Part shown: piece after piece, positions 1 to 6,876 of the stretch | How the letters are laid out: each line of letters starts with the position of its first letter | Numbering within the stretch: the first letter of the stretch is position 1 | Notes under the pieces: model-generated | What the model was told of the DNA's origin: nothing | The model's database searches: none | Seen by the model: the letters and a program-made list of their open reading frames with translations, nothing else | Source: Bordetella parapertussis | GTDB taxonomy: Bacteria > Pseudomonadota > Gammaproteobacteria > Burkholderiales > Burkholderiaceae | Direction: 5' to 3' | DNA length: 10,286 bases | NCBI GenBank assembly: GCA_945901665.1 | Contig: CAMDLJ010000064.1 | Span: forward strand, 1-10,286 | Made by a program: the position numbers and the translations under genes

Positions 1-416
1 AACTCGACGGCAATGTCCCGTCAACACCGGGCATGGACCGCAAGGCAGCGATCAACTTTGCCCGTGTCGGGGCGCAAAAGTTGTGGGCTGGCACGGTCAC
101 CATCCATGCCAATGCCAAAACGGGCGCCCACCACCATGGACATTTGGAAAGCGTCATTTATGTGGTCAAGGGTCGTGCCCGCATGCGTTGGGGTGAGCAC
201 TTGGAGTTCACGGCAGAGGCTGGCCCGGGCGACTTTATTTATGTGCCGCCATATGTGCCGCACCAAGAAATCAATGCCAGCCCCACCGAGGTGCTCGAGT
301 GCGTGTTGTGCCGCAGCGATGGCGAAGCGGTGGCCATCAATTTGGACATCGAGCCCGCCGAACCACCCGAGCAGGTGCTGTGGGTGGACCCGACCCATCC
401 CCACGGCGGGGTTTGA
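1..416 (+). CDS. Cupin-domain protein, 5'-truncated by window edge
   Basis: This is the C-terminal 137 residues of a small single-domain cupin. The frame is open to the left edge (first full codon at position 3), and the residues before the first internal ATG (position 33) read like family sequence, so the true start lies outside the window. Cupin motif 1 is visible as a His-rich HHHGHLE stretch followed by a Gly eight residues after the Glu. Motif 2 reads GDFIYVPPYVPHQEIN. Together they supply the usual His/His/Glu/His metal site of the beta-barrel. No second domain is visible. The family is known for metal-dependent enzymes and small-molecule binding proteins; the substrate here cannot be told. 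The gene converges on the oxidoreductase at 510-1487 across a 93-nt gap in which I see no clear terminator. The fold is secure and the function unknown. Confidence 0.86.
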   Translation, partial: LDGNVPSTPGMDRKAAINFARVGAQKLWAGTVTIHANAKTGAHHHGHLESVIYVVKGRARMRWGEHLEFTAEAGPGDFIYVPPYVPHQEINASPTEVLECVLCRSDGEAVAINLDIEPAEPPEQVLWVDPTHPHGGV

Positions 417-509
417 GCGCAATCAAGGGCCGAGGGACCGCCACGTTAGCGCTTTGACGGCGAGCATCAGGCGGCCATCATCGCGATGACCGGGTTTTGC
501 ACAGTTTTC

Positions 510-1487
510 TCAGGGGTTGACCATCACCAATTTGCCCATCACCCGGCGCGAACCCATCAGGGCATAGGCTTCATGCAATTGGGCCATGGGCAGGGTGCGG
601 TCGATCACGGGTTTGATTTTTCCTTGGGCGTACCACTGGGCCAGTTCGGCCATCATGGCGCGGTTGGCAGCAGCTTCGCGCTTGGCATAGTCACCCCAAA
701 ACACGCCCACCACCGATGCACCTTTGAGCAAGGTCAGGTTCAGGGGCAATGAGGGGATGGGGCCGGCGGCAAAGCCCACCACCAAATAGCGCCCGCGCCA
801 GGCAATGGAGCGAAAGGCTGGTTCGGTGTATTCACCGCCGACGGGGTCGTAAATCACATCGGGCCCGCGGCCATCGGTCAGGGCTTTGATGCGTTCGCGC
901 AGATTCTCTTTGGCGTAATTGATGCTGGCATCAGCGCCTTGGGCCAAGCACAGTTGGCATTTTTCATCGCTGGAGGCCGCGGCGATCACCCTTGCGCCCA
1001 CCGCTTTGGCAATTTGTATGGCCGATGTGCCCACGCCTCCGGCGGCACCCAGCACCAGCACGGTCTCGCCGGAGCGCAATTGCGCGCGGTCGATCAAGGC
1101 GTGGTGCGAGGTGGCGTAAATCATGATGAATGCCGCCGCGTCCACCGCCGGGAAGTTGGCGGGCAAAGGCACACATTGATCGGCTTTGGCCACCGTGTGG
1201 GTGGCAAAGCCACCGGTGCCCGACAAGCAGGCCACGGCTTGTCCGACCTGCAAATGGCTCACGCCTTCGCCCAGGCTTTGCACCACGCCGGCCCATTCTG
1301 AGCCGGGCACAAATGGCAAGCTGGGCTTGAACTGGTATTTGTTTTGAACGATGAGCAAATCGGGAAAGTTCAGGCTGGCCGCCTGAATTTGCACCAATAC
1401 CTCGCCCGGGCCTGGTGTGGGCGTGGGCAGTTCTTTCCAAATCAGTTGATCGACGCCAGTCGGGGTTTCGCAGAGCCAAGCATGCAC
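510..1487 (-). CDS. NADPH:quinone oxidoreductase family protein (zinc-free MDR)
   Basis: A 325-residue medium-chain dehydrogenase/reductase, the usual length for quinone oxidoreductases. The N-terminal GroES-like catalytic domain covers about residues 1-125 (FVPGSEWAGVV at 59-69). The Rossmann domain carries the nucleotide-binding loop GAAGGVG at 147-153, followed by a basic strand-end region (AAASSDEK) that suggests NADPH. The cysteines that bind catalytic and structural zinc in alcohol dehydrogenases are absent, which fits the quinone/enone reductase branch. Family members reduce quinones or alpha,beta-unsaturated carbonyl or acyl-CoA compounds in the cytosol; the real substrate is open. 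The start is a GTG: the minus strand has AAAGGAG seven bases before it, whereas the nearby ATG codons are out of frame. It is transcribed divergently from surE across 77 nt. Confidence 0.93.
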   Translation of the reverse strand: MHAWLCETPTGVDQLIWKELPTPTPGPGEVLVQIQAASLNFPDLLIVQNKYQFKPSLPFVPGSEWAGVVQSLGEGVSHLQVGQAVACLSGTGGFATHTVAKADQCVPLPANFPAVDAAAFIMIYATSHHALIDRAQLRSGETVLVLGAAGGVGTSAIQIAKAVGARVIAAASSDEKCQLCLAQGADASINYAKENLRERIKALTDGRGPDVIYDPVGGEYTEPAFRSIAWRGRYLVVGFAAGPIPSLPLNLTLLKGASVVGVFWGDYAKREAAANRAMMAELAQWYAQGKIKPVIDRTLPMAQLHEAYALMGSRRVMGKLVMVNP

Positions 1488-1564
1488 GGTGCATCTCCTT
1501 TGTTGGGTCGGCCATTATGGCGCTGGAGCGGGTCATACAATCTGCGTTTCAAGGATGGGTGCGC
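1488..1564. promoter_or_regulatory. Divergent control region between the oxidoreductase and surE
   Basis: These 77 bases separate the two start codons and must hold signals for both directions unless promoters lie inside the genes. Facing surE, TACAAT at 1536-1541 matches five of six bases of a sigma-70 -10 box and lies 23 bases before the ATG, but the -35 position (around 1513-1518, CATTAT-like) is poor. AAGGA at 1551-1555 is a good surE ribosome site, nine bases from the ATG. On the minus strand AAAGGAG (1495-1501) serves the GTG start. The promoter call is inferred; the ribosome sites are plain. Confidence 0.45.
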
Positions 1565-2329
1565 ATGAAAATTTTGATTTGCAACGACGATGGCTACCAA
1601 GCGCCCGGCATCGATGCCCTGTACCAGGCCATGCGCACTTTGGGTGAGGTGGAGGTGGTAGCCCCAGAGCACAACAACAGCGCCAAATCCAATGCACTGA
1701 CTTTGTATGCCCCCTTATATGTGCGCGAGGCACCCAATGGCTTTCGCTATGTCAATGGCACGCCGGCTGACTGTGTACATATTGCGCTCACCGGCTTGTT
1801 GGGGTACACCCCTGATTTGGTGGTCTCGGGCATCAACAATGGGGCCAATATGGGGGATGACACCATTTATTCGGGCACCGTGGGTGCGGCCATGGAAGCC
1901 TACTTGATGGGTGTGCCTGCCTTGGCTTTTTCCCAGCATGAAAAGGGTTGGGCGCACATCGAGGATGCCGCACGCAAAGCCCGAGATTTGGTGGACGGAC
2001 TGATTGCTGGTGGGCAGATGCAGGCCCCGCCTTGGTTGCTCAATGTCAATATCCCGAATCGGCCCTATGCGCAATTGGACCGGGTGCAGGTGTGTCGATT
2101 GGGGCGCCGACATGCCGCAGAGCGCGTCATCACCCAAGAAAGCCCGCGCGGAGAGACCATGTACTGGATCGGTGCCGCAGGCGCTGCCAAAGACGATGCC
2201 GAGGGCACCGATTTCCATGCCATGCACCAAGGCGTGGTCACGCTGACACCCTTGCAAATTGACTTGACGGATCACGCGCAATTGTCGGCATGGCAAACCC
2301 ACTTGCGAGCGGTGGACCGGCCTGAATGA
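1565..2329 (+). CDS. surE: 5'/3'-nucleotidase SurE (survival protein)
   Basis: A 254-residue SurE, the metal-dependent phosphatase that removes phosphate from nucleoside 5'- and 3'-monophosphates (and short polyphosphates in some species) in the cytosol; it was first linked to stationary-phase survival. The metal ligands of the family are all present: D8 and D9 in NDDG, S39, and N91 in the SGIN motif, followed by GDDTIYSGTVGAA. RHPAE-like (RRHAAE) and PRG..YWIG motifs near residues 179-200 complete the family pattern. The frame is open upstream to 1415, but ATG 1565 is chosen because MKILICNDDG is the conserved N-terminus and AAGGA lies nine bases before it. It is the first gene of the surE-pcm-nlpD-rlmD operon and overlaps pcm by four bases (ATGA), so translation is probably coupled. 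Very sure. Confidence 0.98.
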   Translation: MKILICNDDGYQAPGIDALYQAMRTLGEVEVVAPEHNNSAKSNALTLYAPLYVREAPNGFRYVNGTPADCVHIALTGLLGYTPDLVVSGINNGANMGDDTIYSGTVGAAMEAYLMGVPALAFSQHEKGWAHIEDAARKARDLVDGLIAGGQMQAPPWLLNVNIPNRPYAQLDRVQVCRLGRRHAAERVITQESPRGETMYWIGAAGAAKDDAEGTDFHAMHQGVVTLTPLQIDLTDHAQLSAWQTHLRAVDRPE

Positions 2330-3156
2330 AACAGCGTCCCTCGTTTCCGGCCCGCATGCCTGCAGGCGATGCGCCTAAGGCTCGGGCGACACACAATGGC
2401 CCTTCGCCAAAAATGGGGCTGCCCAGCGCCAAACCAGCGCCTGGCCTCAAGCCCGAGCGCAGCCAGTCGGCTCCAGTGAACAACCAGCCTGCTGGTCTGG
2501 GTTTGGACTCGTCGGCAGTGCGCGCCAGCATGGTGCGAAAACTGGCTCAGTCGGGATTGAGCGACCCCCAGGTGTTGGCGGCCATGGGCCAAGTGCCACG
2601 CCATCAATTTGTGGATTCGGCTTTGGCCACCCAGGCCTACGAGGACACCAGTTTGCCCATTGGCCTGGGACAAACCATTTCCAAGCCCAGCGTGGTGGCA
2701 CGCATGATTGAGTTGTTGCGCCAAGGGGCTTTGATGCAAGCCGATGGCCGCATGGGCCGGGTGCTCGAAATTGGTACCGGCTGCGGTTACCAAGCGGCGG
2801 TACTGAGCTGCGTGGCCAAAGAGGTCTACAGCATTGAGCGTTTGCGCGGTTTGCACGACAAGGCCCGTGACAACCTGCGCCCATTGCGATTACCCAACCT
2901 GCACTTGTTGTTTGGCGATGGGATGCTGGGCTACCCCAAAGGAGCACCCTATGCCGCCATCATCGCCGCGGCTGGGGGTGAAGCCGTGCCATCGGCCTGG
3001 ATGGACCAACTCGCAGTCGGGGGACGGGTGATTGCGCCCACGCTCATGGCCAATGGCCAACAGGCCTTGGTGGTGATTGATAAAACCCCCCAGGGTTTAA
3101 AGCAGCAGCAATTCGAGGCTGTGCATTTTGTCCCCCTAAAATCGGGAATCGCTTGA
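2326..3156 (+). CDS. pcm: Protein-L-isoaspartate O-methyltransferase with N-terminal extension
   Basis: The enzyme uses S-adenosylmethionine to methylate isoaspartyl residues that form in ageing proteins, the first step of their repair. The catalytic domain spans about residues 62-276. QTISKP (116-121) is the substrate-side loop with the conserved Ser, VLEIGTGCGYQAAVL (146-160) is SAM motif I, VYSIER (168-173) ends the next strand, and FVPL (268-271) is the C-terminal motif. At 276 residues it is longer than the E. coli enzyme (about 208) because the first 60 or so residues are a low-complexity tail rich in Pro, Ala, Lys and Ser with no visible fold. The ATG overlaps the surE stop (ATGA), which favours this start although its ribosome site is weak; internal starts such as M30 would shorten the tail. 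Methyltransferase identity is sure, the exact start less so. Confidence 0.96.
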   Translation: MKQRPSFPARMPAGDAPKARATHNGPSPKMGLPSAKPAPGLKPERSQSAPVNNQPAGLGLDSSAVRASMVRKLAQSGLSDPQVLAAMGQVPRHQFVDSALATQAYEDTSLPIGLGQTISKPSVVARMIELLRQGALMQADGRMGRVLEIGTGCGYQAAVLSCVAKEVYSIERLRGLHDKARDNLRPLRLPNLHLLFGDGMLGYPKGAPYAAIIAAAGGEAVPSAWMDQLAVGGRVIAPTLMANGQQALVVIDKTPQGLKQQQFEAVHFVPLKSGIA

Positions 3157-3176
3157 TGAGAGGTGGGACAAATTTC

Positions 3177-4085
3177 ATGCTGCGTAGCTTGAGCCTGTGG
3201 GTTGTGGGGGTGCTGCTGGCCATTGGCATGGTGGGTTGTGCCACGCGATCTGGCTTTCCAGCGCCAGTTGAAGACCGGGGCAGCAGTGCCAGGCGGCTTC
3301 CTCCACCGCCGCCTCCCAGCCCGGCCTCAGCCAGCCGTCCTGCGGCACGCCCTGATCCGCAAAACTTGCCCGGTTACGAAAACATGGGTAAGCCTGGGTT
3401 TTACACCGTCAAACCGGGGGACACCTTGATCCGCATCGGTTTGGATGCAGGCCAGAACTGGCGCGATTTGGTGCGCTGGAACAAGATCGAAAACCCCAAT
3501 TTGCTCGAGGTCGGGCAGGTGTTGCGCATCGTCTCACCAGACCAAACGCCAGCCCCCGACGCGGTGGTGATCAAAGCTGTCACACCGCCCACCACGGTCA
3601 ATGTTTCTGGACCCGACACCAAGGTGGCCACTGCGCCGCCCACCCCAACTCTTGCATCGGCCGGCATGGCCGCAGGAACACCTGCTCCTGTAGCCCCTGC
3701 CATGGTTGCCGAAAGTGAAGGCCTGGCCTTTATCTGGCCACACAACGGCGCAATCATGGCCGGTTTTGATGAGGCCAAAAACAAGGGCTTGGATGTGGCC
3801 GGCAAGGCAGGCGACCCCGTTTTGGCCGCTGCCGACGGTAAGGTGGTGTACGCCGGGTCAGGGTTGCGCGGTTATGGCAACTTGGTGATCATCAAGCACA
3901 ACAATACTTTTTTAAGCGCCTATGCGCACAACCAAGCTTTGTTGGTGCGCGAGGACCAGGCGGTCAAGCGCGGCCAAACCATTGCCCAAATGGGCAACAG
4001 CGATGCCGATCAGGTGAAGCTGCATTTTGAAATTCGCCGTCTGGGCAAGCCGGTAGACCCGGTTAAATTTTTGCCCCCCCGTTAA
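3177..4085 (+). CDS. nlpD: Lipoprotein NlpD: LysM plus degenerate LytM (M23) domain
   Basis: A 302-residue outer-membrane lipoprotein that, in the studied NlpD family, activates periplasmic N-acetylmuramoyl-L-alanine amidases (AmiC) to split daughter cells. A hydrophobic signal peptide ends in MVGC, giving lipidated C21. Then comes a Pro-rich linker (P42-P49), a LysM peptidoglycan-binding domain (about 76-119, YTVKPGDTL), a Pro/Ala/Thr linker, and a LytM domain (about 183-301). In that domain the zinc ligands are incomplete: the HxGxD position reads NKGLD (N202 for His, D206 kept) and the HxH position reads KLH (K281, H283), so it should not be a hydrolase, as in E. coli NlpD. ATG 3177 is preferred because GAGGTGGG lies nine bases upstream and the signal peptide starts cleanly; ATG 3156, overlapping the pcm stop, would add seven residues. 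rlmD follows seven bases after the stop. Confidence 0.97.
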   Translation: MLRSLSLWVVGVLLAIGMVGCATRSGFPAPVEDRGSSARRLPPPPPPSPASASRPAARPDPQNLPGYENMGKPGFYTVKPGDTLIRIGLDAGQNWRDLVRWNKIENPNLLEVGQVLRIVSPDQTPAPDAVVIKAVTPPTTVNVSGPDTKVATAPPTPTLASAGMAAGTPAPVAPAMVAESEGLAFIWPHNGAIMAGFDEAKNKGLDVAGKAGDPVLAAADGKVVYAGSGLRGYGNLVIIKHNNTFLSAYAHNQALLVREDQAVKRGQTIAQMGNSDADQVKLHFEIRRLGKPVDPVKFLPPR

Positions 4086-4092
4086 CGCCAGC

Positions 4093-5466
4093 GTGAGCCC
4101 CAAACCCTTGCCCGAACTCGACATCGAGTCGCTCGATCACGATGCACAAGGTGTCGGCCACAGCGCCGAGGGCAAAGTGGTGTTTGTCGAGGGTGCGCTG
4201 CCGGGCGAGCGGGTGAGCGCCATCATCCACCGCAGTAAAAACCAGTGGGAGCAGGGCACTTTGCAGGCGGTGTTGCATGAAAGCGCGCAACGGGTGCAAC
4301 CTGGATGCCCGCATTTTGGCTTGCATGCGGGCGCCTGCGGGGGTTGCAAGATGCAGCACTTGCACCCCATGGCCCAGTTGGCTGTTAAACAAAGGGTGAT
4401 GGAAGACAACTTGTGGCATTTGGGCAAGGTCAAGCCCGAGCGCGTCTTGCGCCCCATTCAAGGCCCTGATTGGGGTTATCGCATGCGGGCGCGCCTGTCG
4501 GTGCGCTGGGTGCAAAAAAAAGGCGTGGTGTTGGTTGGGTTTCACGAACGCAAAAGCCGCTATGTGGCGGACATGCAGGTCTGCCCCGTGCTTCCGCCCC
4601 ATGTCAGTGCTTTGTTGCTGCCGCTGCGCGAACTCTTGGGCGGCATGCAAGCGCGCAACACCTGCCCCCAAATTGAACTGGCCGGCGGCGACCGCACCAC
4701 GGCCTTGGTGCTGCGCCATTTGGAGCCCTTGAGTCCCAGCGACTTGCAGGCCTTGCGCGACTTTGCCCAAAAACATGCCGTGGAGTGGTGGTTGCAACCC
4801 AAGGGCCCGGATACAGCGCACCGCTTGGACAACGCTGATTCAGATTTGTTTTATGCCCTGCCTGAATTTGGCATTGCACTGCCCTTCAAACCCACCGACT
4901 TCACCCAGGTCAACCCCCGCATCAACCGCGTCTTGGTGCAGCAGGCTTTGCAGTTATTGGATGTTCAAAGCAGCGAGCGGGTGATCGATTGGTTTTGTGG
5001 TTTGGGCAATTTCACCTTGCCCTTGGCCACCCAAGCCGCTGAGGTTGTGGGTGTGGAGGGCAGCGCTGCCTTGGTGCAACGCGCCAGCCAAAACTTGGAC
5101 TTGCAACACACCCGCTTGGCACCAACCCGCTTTGTGGCGCGCAATTTGTTTGAGATGACTGCGCAGACCTTGGTGCAAGATGGTGTGGCCGACAAATGGC
5201 TGATGGACCCGCCCCGAGAAGGGGCGTTTGCCTTGACCAAAGCCTTGGTCGATGCCTGTCAAGATCCCAGCGCATATCCAGCCTGGCAACCGCCCCAGCG
5301 GATTGTGTATGTCAGCTGCAACCCAGCCACCCTGGCGCGTGACGCGGGCTTGTTGGTGAATGTGGCTGGGTACCGCTGCTCGGCAGCGGGTGTGGTCAAT
5401 ATGTTCCCGCACACCGCCCATGTGGAGAGCATGGCGGTGTTTGACAGAATTCTGGCGACCCCATGA
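4093..5466 (+). CDS. rlmD: 23S rRNA (uracil-1939-C5)-methyltransferase RlmD
   Basis: RlmD (RumA) methylates U1939 of 23S rRNA using S-adenosylmethionine. The order is a TRAM RNA-binding domain (about 5-60), an iron-sulfur segment, a central RNA-binding part and a C-terminal Rossmann methyltransferase. Candidate 4Fe-4S ligands are C72, C82, C85 and C164. The first two are spaced C-X9-C, against C-X5-C in E. coli, because of a short LHAGA-type insertion. SAM motif I is [13 protein letters not shown] (300-312), DPPREGA is at 372-378, the catalytic Cys is C409 in SCNP, and the general base is probably E445 in HVES. Length is 457 residues against 433 in E. coli. The start is GTG 4093, placed by family N-terminus and the seven-base gap to nlpD; no good ribosome site precedes it, so coupling to nlpD translation is likely. 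It closes the operon, directly before a hairpin terminator. Confidence 0.97.
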   Translation: MSPKPLPELDIESLDHDAQGVGHSAEGKVVFVEGALPGERVSAIIHRSKNQWEQGTLQAVLHESAQRVQPGCPHFGLHAGACGGCKMQHLHPMAQLAVKQRVMEDNLWHLGKVKPERVLRPIQGPDWGYRMRARLSVRWVQKKGVVLVGFHERKSRYVADMQVCPVLPPHVSALLLPLRELLGGMQARNTCPQIELAGGDRTTALVLRHLEPLSPSDLQALRDFAQKHAVEWWLQPKGPDTAHRLDNADSDLFYALPEFGIALPFKPTDFTQVNPRINRVLVQQALQLLDVQSSERVIDWFCGLGNFTLPLATQAAEVVGVEGSAALVQRASQNLDLQHTRLAPTRFVARNLFEMTAQTLVQDGVADKWLMDPPREGAFALTKALVDACQDPSAYPAWQPPQRIVYVSCNPATLARDAGLLVNVAGYRCSAAGVVNMFPHTAHVESMAVFDRILATP

Positions 5467-5491
5467 CAAAAGGCCCCGAAGGGCCTTTTGT
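5466..5491. terminator. Hairpin terminator between convergent rlmD and BI-1 gene
   Basis: A perfect 11-bp inverted repeat, ACAAAAGGCCC (5466-5476) and GGGCCTTTTGT (5481-5491), encloses a CGAA tetraloop. The A-rich left flank and T-rich right flank give a GC core with a T tract in either direction, so it can act for rlmD (+) and for the membrane-protein gene (-). It begins on the last base of the rlmD stop codon and lies 38 bases beyond the stop of the opposing gene. Termination itself is inferred from structure. Confidence 0.86.
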
Positions 5492-5528
5492 GTGGGAAAG
5501 CCAAAATGAATTGGCTGTGGACGCAAGC

Positions 5529-6221
5529 TCAATCGCGCTCGCCACCCATGATGCCCAGCAGGGCCAACAAGCCTTGGAAGACGTTCATGATGTCCATGTA
5601 CAAGGCCAAGGTGGCGCTGATGTAGTTGGTTTCACCGCCGTCAATGATTTGCTTGATGTCATACAACATGTAAGCACTGAAGATGCCGATCGCCAACATG
5701 GAGATGGCCATCATGCCAGCCGATGAACCGACAAACACATTGATGATGCTGCCCACCATCAGAACGATGGCGCCAACGAAAAGCCATTTACCCATGCCGC
5801 TCAAGTCGCGCTTGATCACGGTGGACAGGCTGGCCATGAGAAAGAACACGCCGGCGGTGCCGCCAAAAGCGGTCATGATCAGCTCGGCCCCATTTTTAAA
5901 GCCCAGGACCATGGCGATCATGCGCGAAAGCATGATGCCCATGAAGAAAGTAAAGGCCAACAAGACCGGCACGCCTTTGGCCGTGTCTTTGGTTTTTTGG
6001 ATGGCGTAAATAAAACCAAATGCGCCCACCAAGAAAACCACCAAGCCCACTCCTCCCGACATGGCCCGGCTCAAGCCCGTGACCACACCCAACCAAGCAC
6101 CCAGAACGGTGGGCACCATGCTCAGCGCCAACAACCAGTAGGTGTTGCGCAACACACGGTTGCGCTCTGCCGGTGTGGTGGTGACGTAGTGGTAATCCAT
6201 GTTTTGGTATGAATCGCTCAT
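5529..6221 (-). CDS. Bax inhibitor-1/YccA-family inner membrane protein
   Basis: A 230-residue, strongly hydrophobic protein of the BI-1 (TMBIM, YbhL/YccA) family. Seven likely membrane helices fall near residues 29-50, 56-74, 83-107, 112-133, 145-165, 169-190 and 201-224. The C-terminal part carries the family pattern LYDIKQIIDGGETNY, with D188 and D194, and a further Asp, D210, in the last helix. Structural work on bacterial homologues places paired aspartates in a pH-sensitive ion pathway. E. coli YccA binds and restrains the FtsH protease; which role applies here is unknown. ATG 6221 is chosen because GGAG lies eight bases before it and MSDSYQ fits the family; an in-frame ATG at 6248 would add nine residues without that site. 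It stands alone, convergent on the rlmD operon. Family sure, function open. Confidence 0.95.
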   Translation of the reverse strand: MSDSYQNMDYHYVTTTPAERNRVLRNTYWLLALSMVPTVLGAWLGVVTGLSRAMSGGVGLVVFLVGAFGFIYAIQKTKDTAKGVPVLLAFTFFMGIMLSRMIAMVLGFKNGAELIMTAFGGTAGVFFLMASLSTVIKRDLSGMGKWLFVGAIVLMVGSIINVFVGSSAGMMAISMLAIGIFSAYMLYDIKQIIDGGETNYISATLALYMDIMNVFQGLLALLGIMGGERD

Positions 6222-6393
6222 GACACAGTCTCCAAAGTTACTCTGCACATGCAGATGGCGTTATTCTAGTTGGATTCAAGGGTTTGCTTTAAATAAGCCC
6301 AAGCCGTGTGGGTTTATGGCGGCCCGCACGGGTTCGCATGTGTTGGGCGGATGTTTACCCCCGTCCAGGTAGCGGTTTGATAAGATCGTTGTC
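6222..6393. promoter_or_regulatory. Divergent intergenic region, BI-1 gene and HbpS-like gene
   Basis: These 172 bases lie between two divergent start codons. For the minus-strand gene, TAGAAT (plus-strand 6263-6268) is a fair -10 box with no good -35; it would start transcription near 6256, just where a 14-bp inverted repeat begins. For the plus-strand gene, TAAGAT at 6381-6386 resembles a -10 box but is only seven bases from the ATG, and no convincing ribosome site is visible. The middle (about 6290-6370) shows nothing I can name. All promoter calls are inferred. Confidence 0.35.
6242..6255. repeat. 14-bp inverted repeat upstream of BI-1 gene
   Basis: TCTGCA and TGCAGA flank a CA centre, a perfect 6+6 dyad. 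It lies 21-34 bases before the BI-1-family start codon, at or just after the predicted transcription start, where a repressor site would sit. It is too short to be certain; a chance palindrome is possible. Confidence 0.4.
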
Positions 6394-6798
6394 ATGAAAA
6401 ACAAACCCACCCTAGAACTGTCCGATCTGCAACGCATGGCTGCGGCAGCCCAAGCAGAAGCCATGAAAAACCAATGGGCCGTGTCCTTTGCCATCGTCGA
6501 CGATGGCGGGCATTTGCTGTGGTTTCAACGCATGGACGGCGCGGCACCCAGCACTTCTTATATGGCTCCCGCCAAGGCCAACACAGCCGCATTGGGGCGG
6601 CGTGAAAGCCGGATTTACGAAGAGATGATCAATGGCGGGCGTTATGCTTTTTTAAGTGCACCGAACCAGCAAGGCCTGCTGGAAGGTGGTGTGCCCATCA
6701 TCAAAGACGGGCAAGTGATTGGTGCGGTGGGTGTCAGTGGTGTGAAATCCCAAGACGACGCGCAAATTGCCCGGGCCGCGATCGCCGCTTTGGGTTGA
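6394..6798 (+). CDS. GlcG/HbpS-family (DUF336) small protein
   Basis: A 134-residue single-domain protein of the HbpS/GlcG type (Pfam Haem_degrading). The family pattern is clear: AIVDDGGHLLWFQRMDGA at 33-50, KANTAALGRRES at 61-72, GGVPIIKDGQVIGAVGVSG at 98-116 and an Asp/Gln-rich helix (SQDDAQIA) near the end. No signal peptide is visible, so it is probably cytosolic, unlike Streptomyces HbpS, which is secreted and senses haem. Some relatives sit in glycolate (glc) or other catabolic operons. This one does not: its neighbours are the BI-1 gene (divergent) and ppsR (convergent, 78 nt away), so context gives no substrate. The ATG has no clear ribosome site, but the conserved domain begins soon after it and no better start is seen. 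Family sure, role unknown. Confidence 0.9.
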   Translation: MKNKPTLELSDLQRMAAAAQAEAMKNQWAVSFAIVDDGGHLLWFQRMDGAAPSTSYMAPAKANTAALGRRESRIYEEMINGGRYAFLSAPNQQGLLEGGVPIIKDGQVIGAVGVSGVKSQDDAQIARAAIAALG

Positions 6799-6876
6799 AG
6801 TCCCGCACCTGCCTGGGGGGCCATGAGTGCTGGTTGATCCGACCCAAATCCGGCCCAAAGCACTGCAGACCAAGCG

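Noticed and set aside
417..509. Terminator between the cupin gene and the oxidoreductase
   Set aside because: I searched the 93-nt convergent gap and found no stable stem with a T tract.
1415..1564. In-frame N-terminal extension of surE
   Set aside because: It overlaps the start and coding sequence of the oppositely oriented oxidoreductase. The conserved SurE N-terminus and its ribosome site are at 1565.
4063..4821. 252-codon open frame antisense to rlmD
   Set aside because: Its composition is typical of an antisense shadow (Ala/Gln/His-rich), with no recognisable motif, and it lies opposite a fully convincing RlmD.
6280..6300. GGGTTT...AAGCCC imperfect hairpin upstream of the BI-1 gene
   Set aside because: Six pairs including a G-T wobble and a nine-base AT-rich loop; too weak to call.
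6826..6864. AGTGCT/AGCACT inverted repeat between the HbpS-like gene and ppsR as a terminator
   Set aside because: Only six base pairs with a 27-base loop and no T tract on either side.
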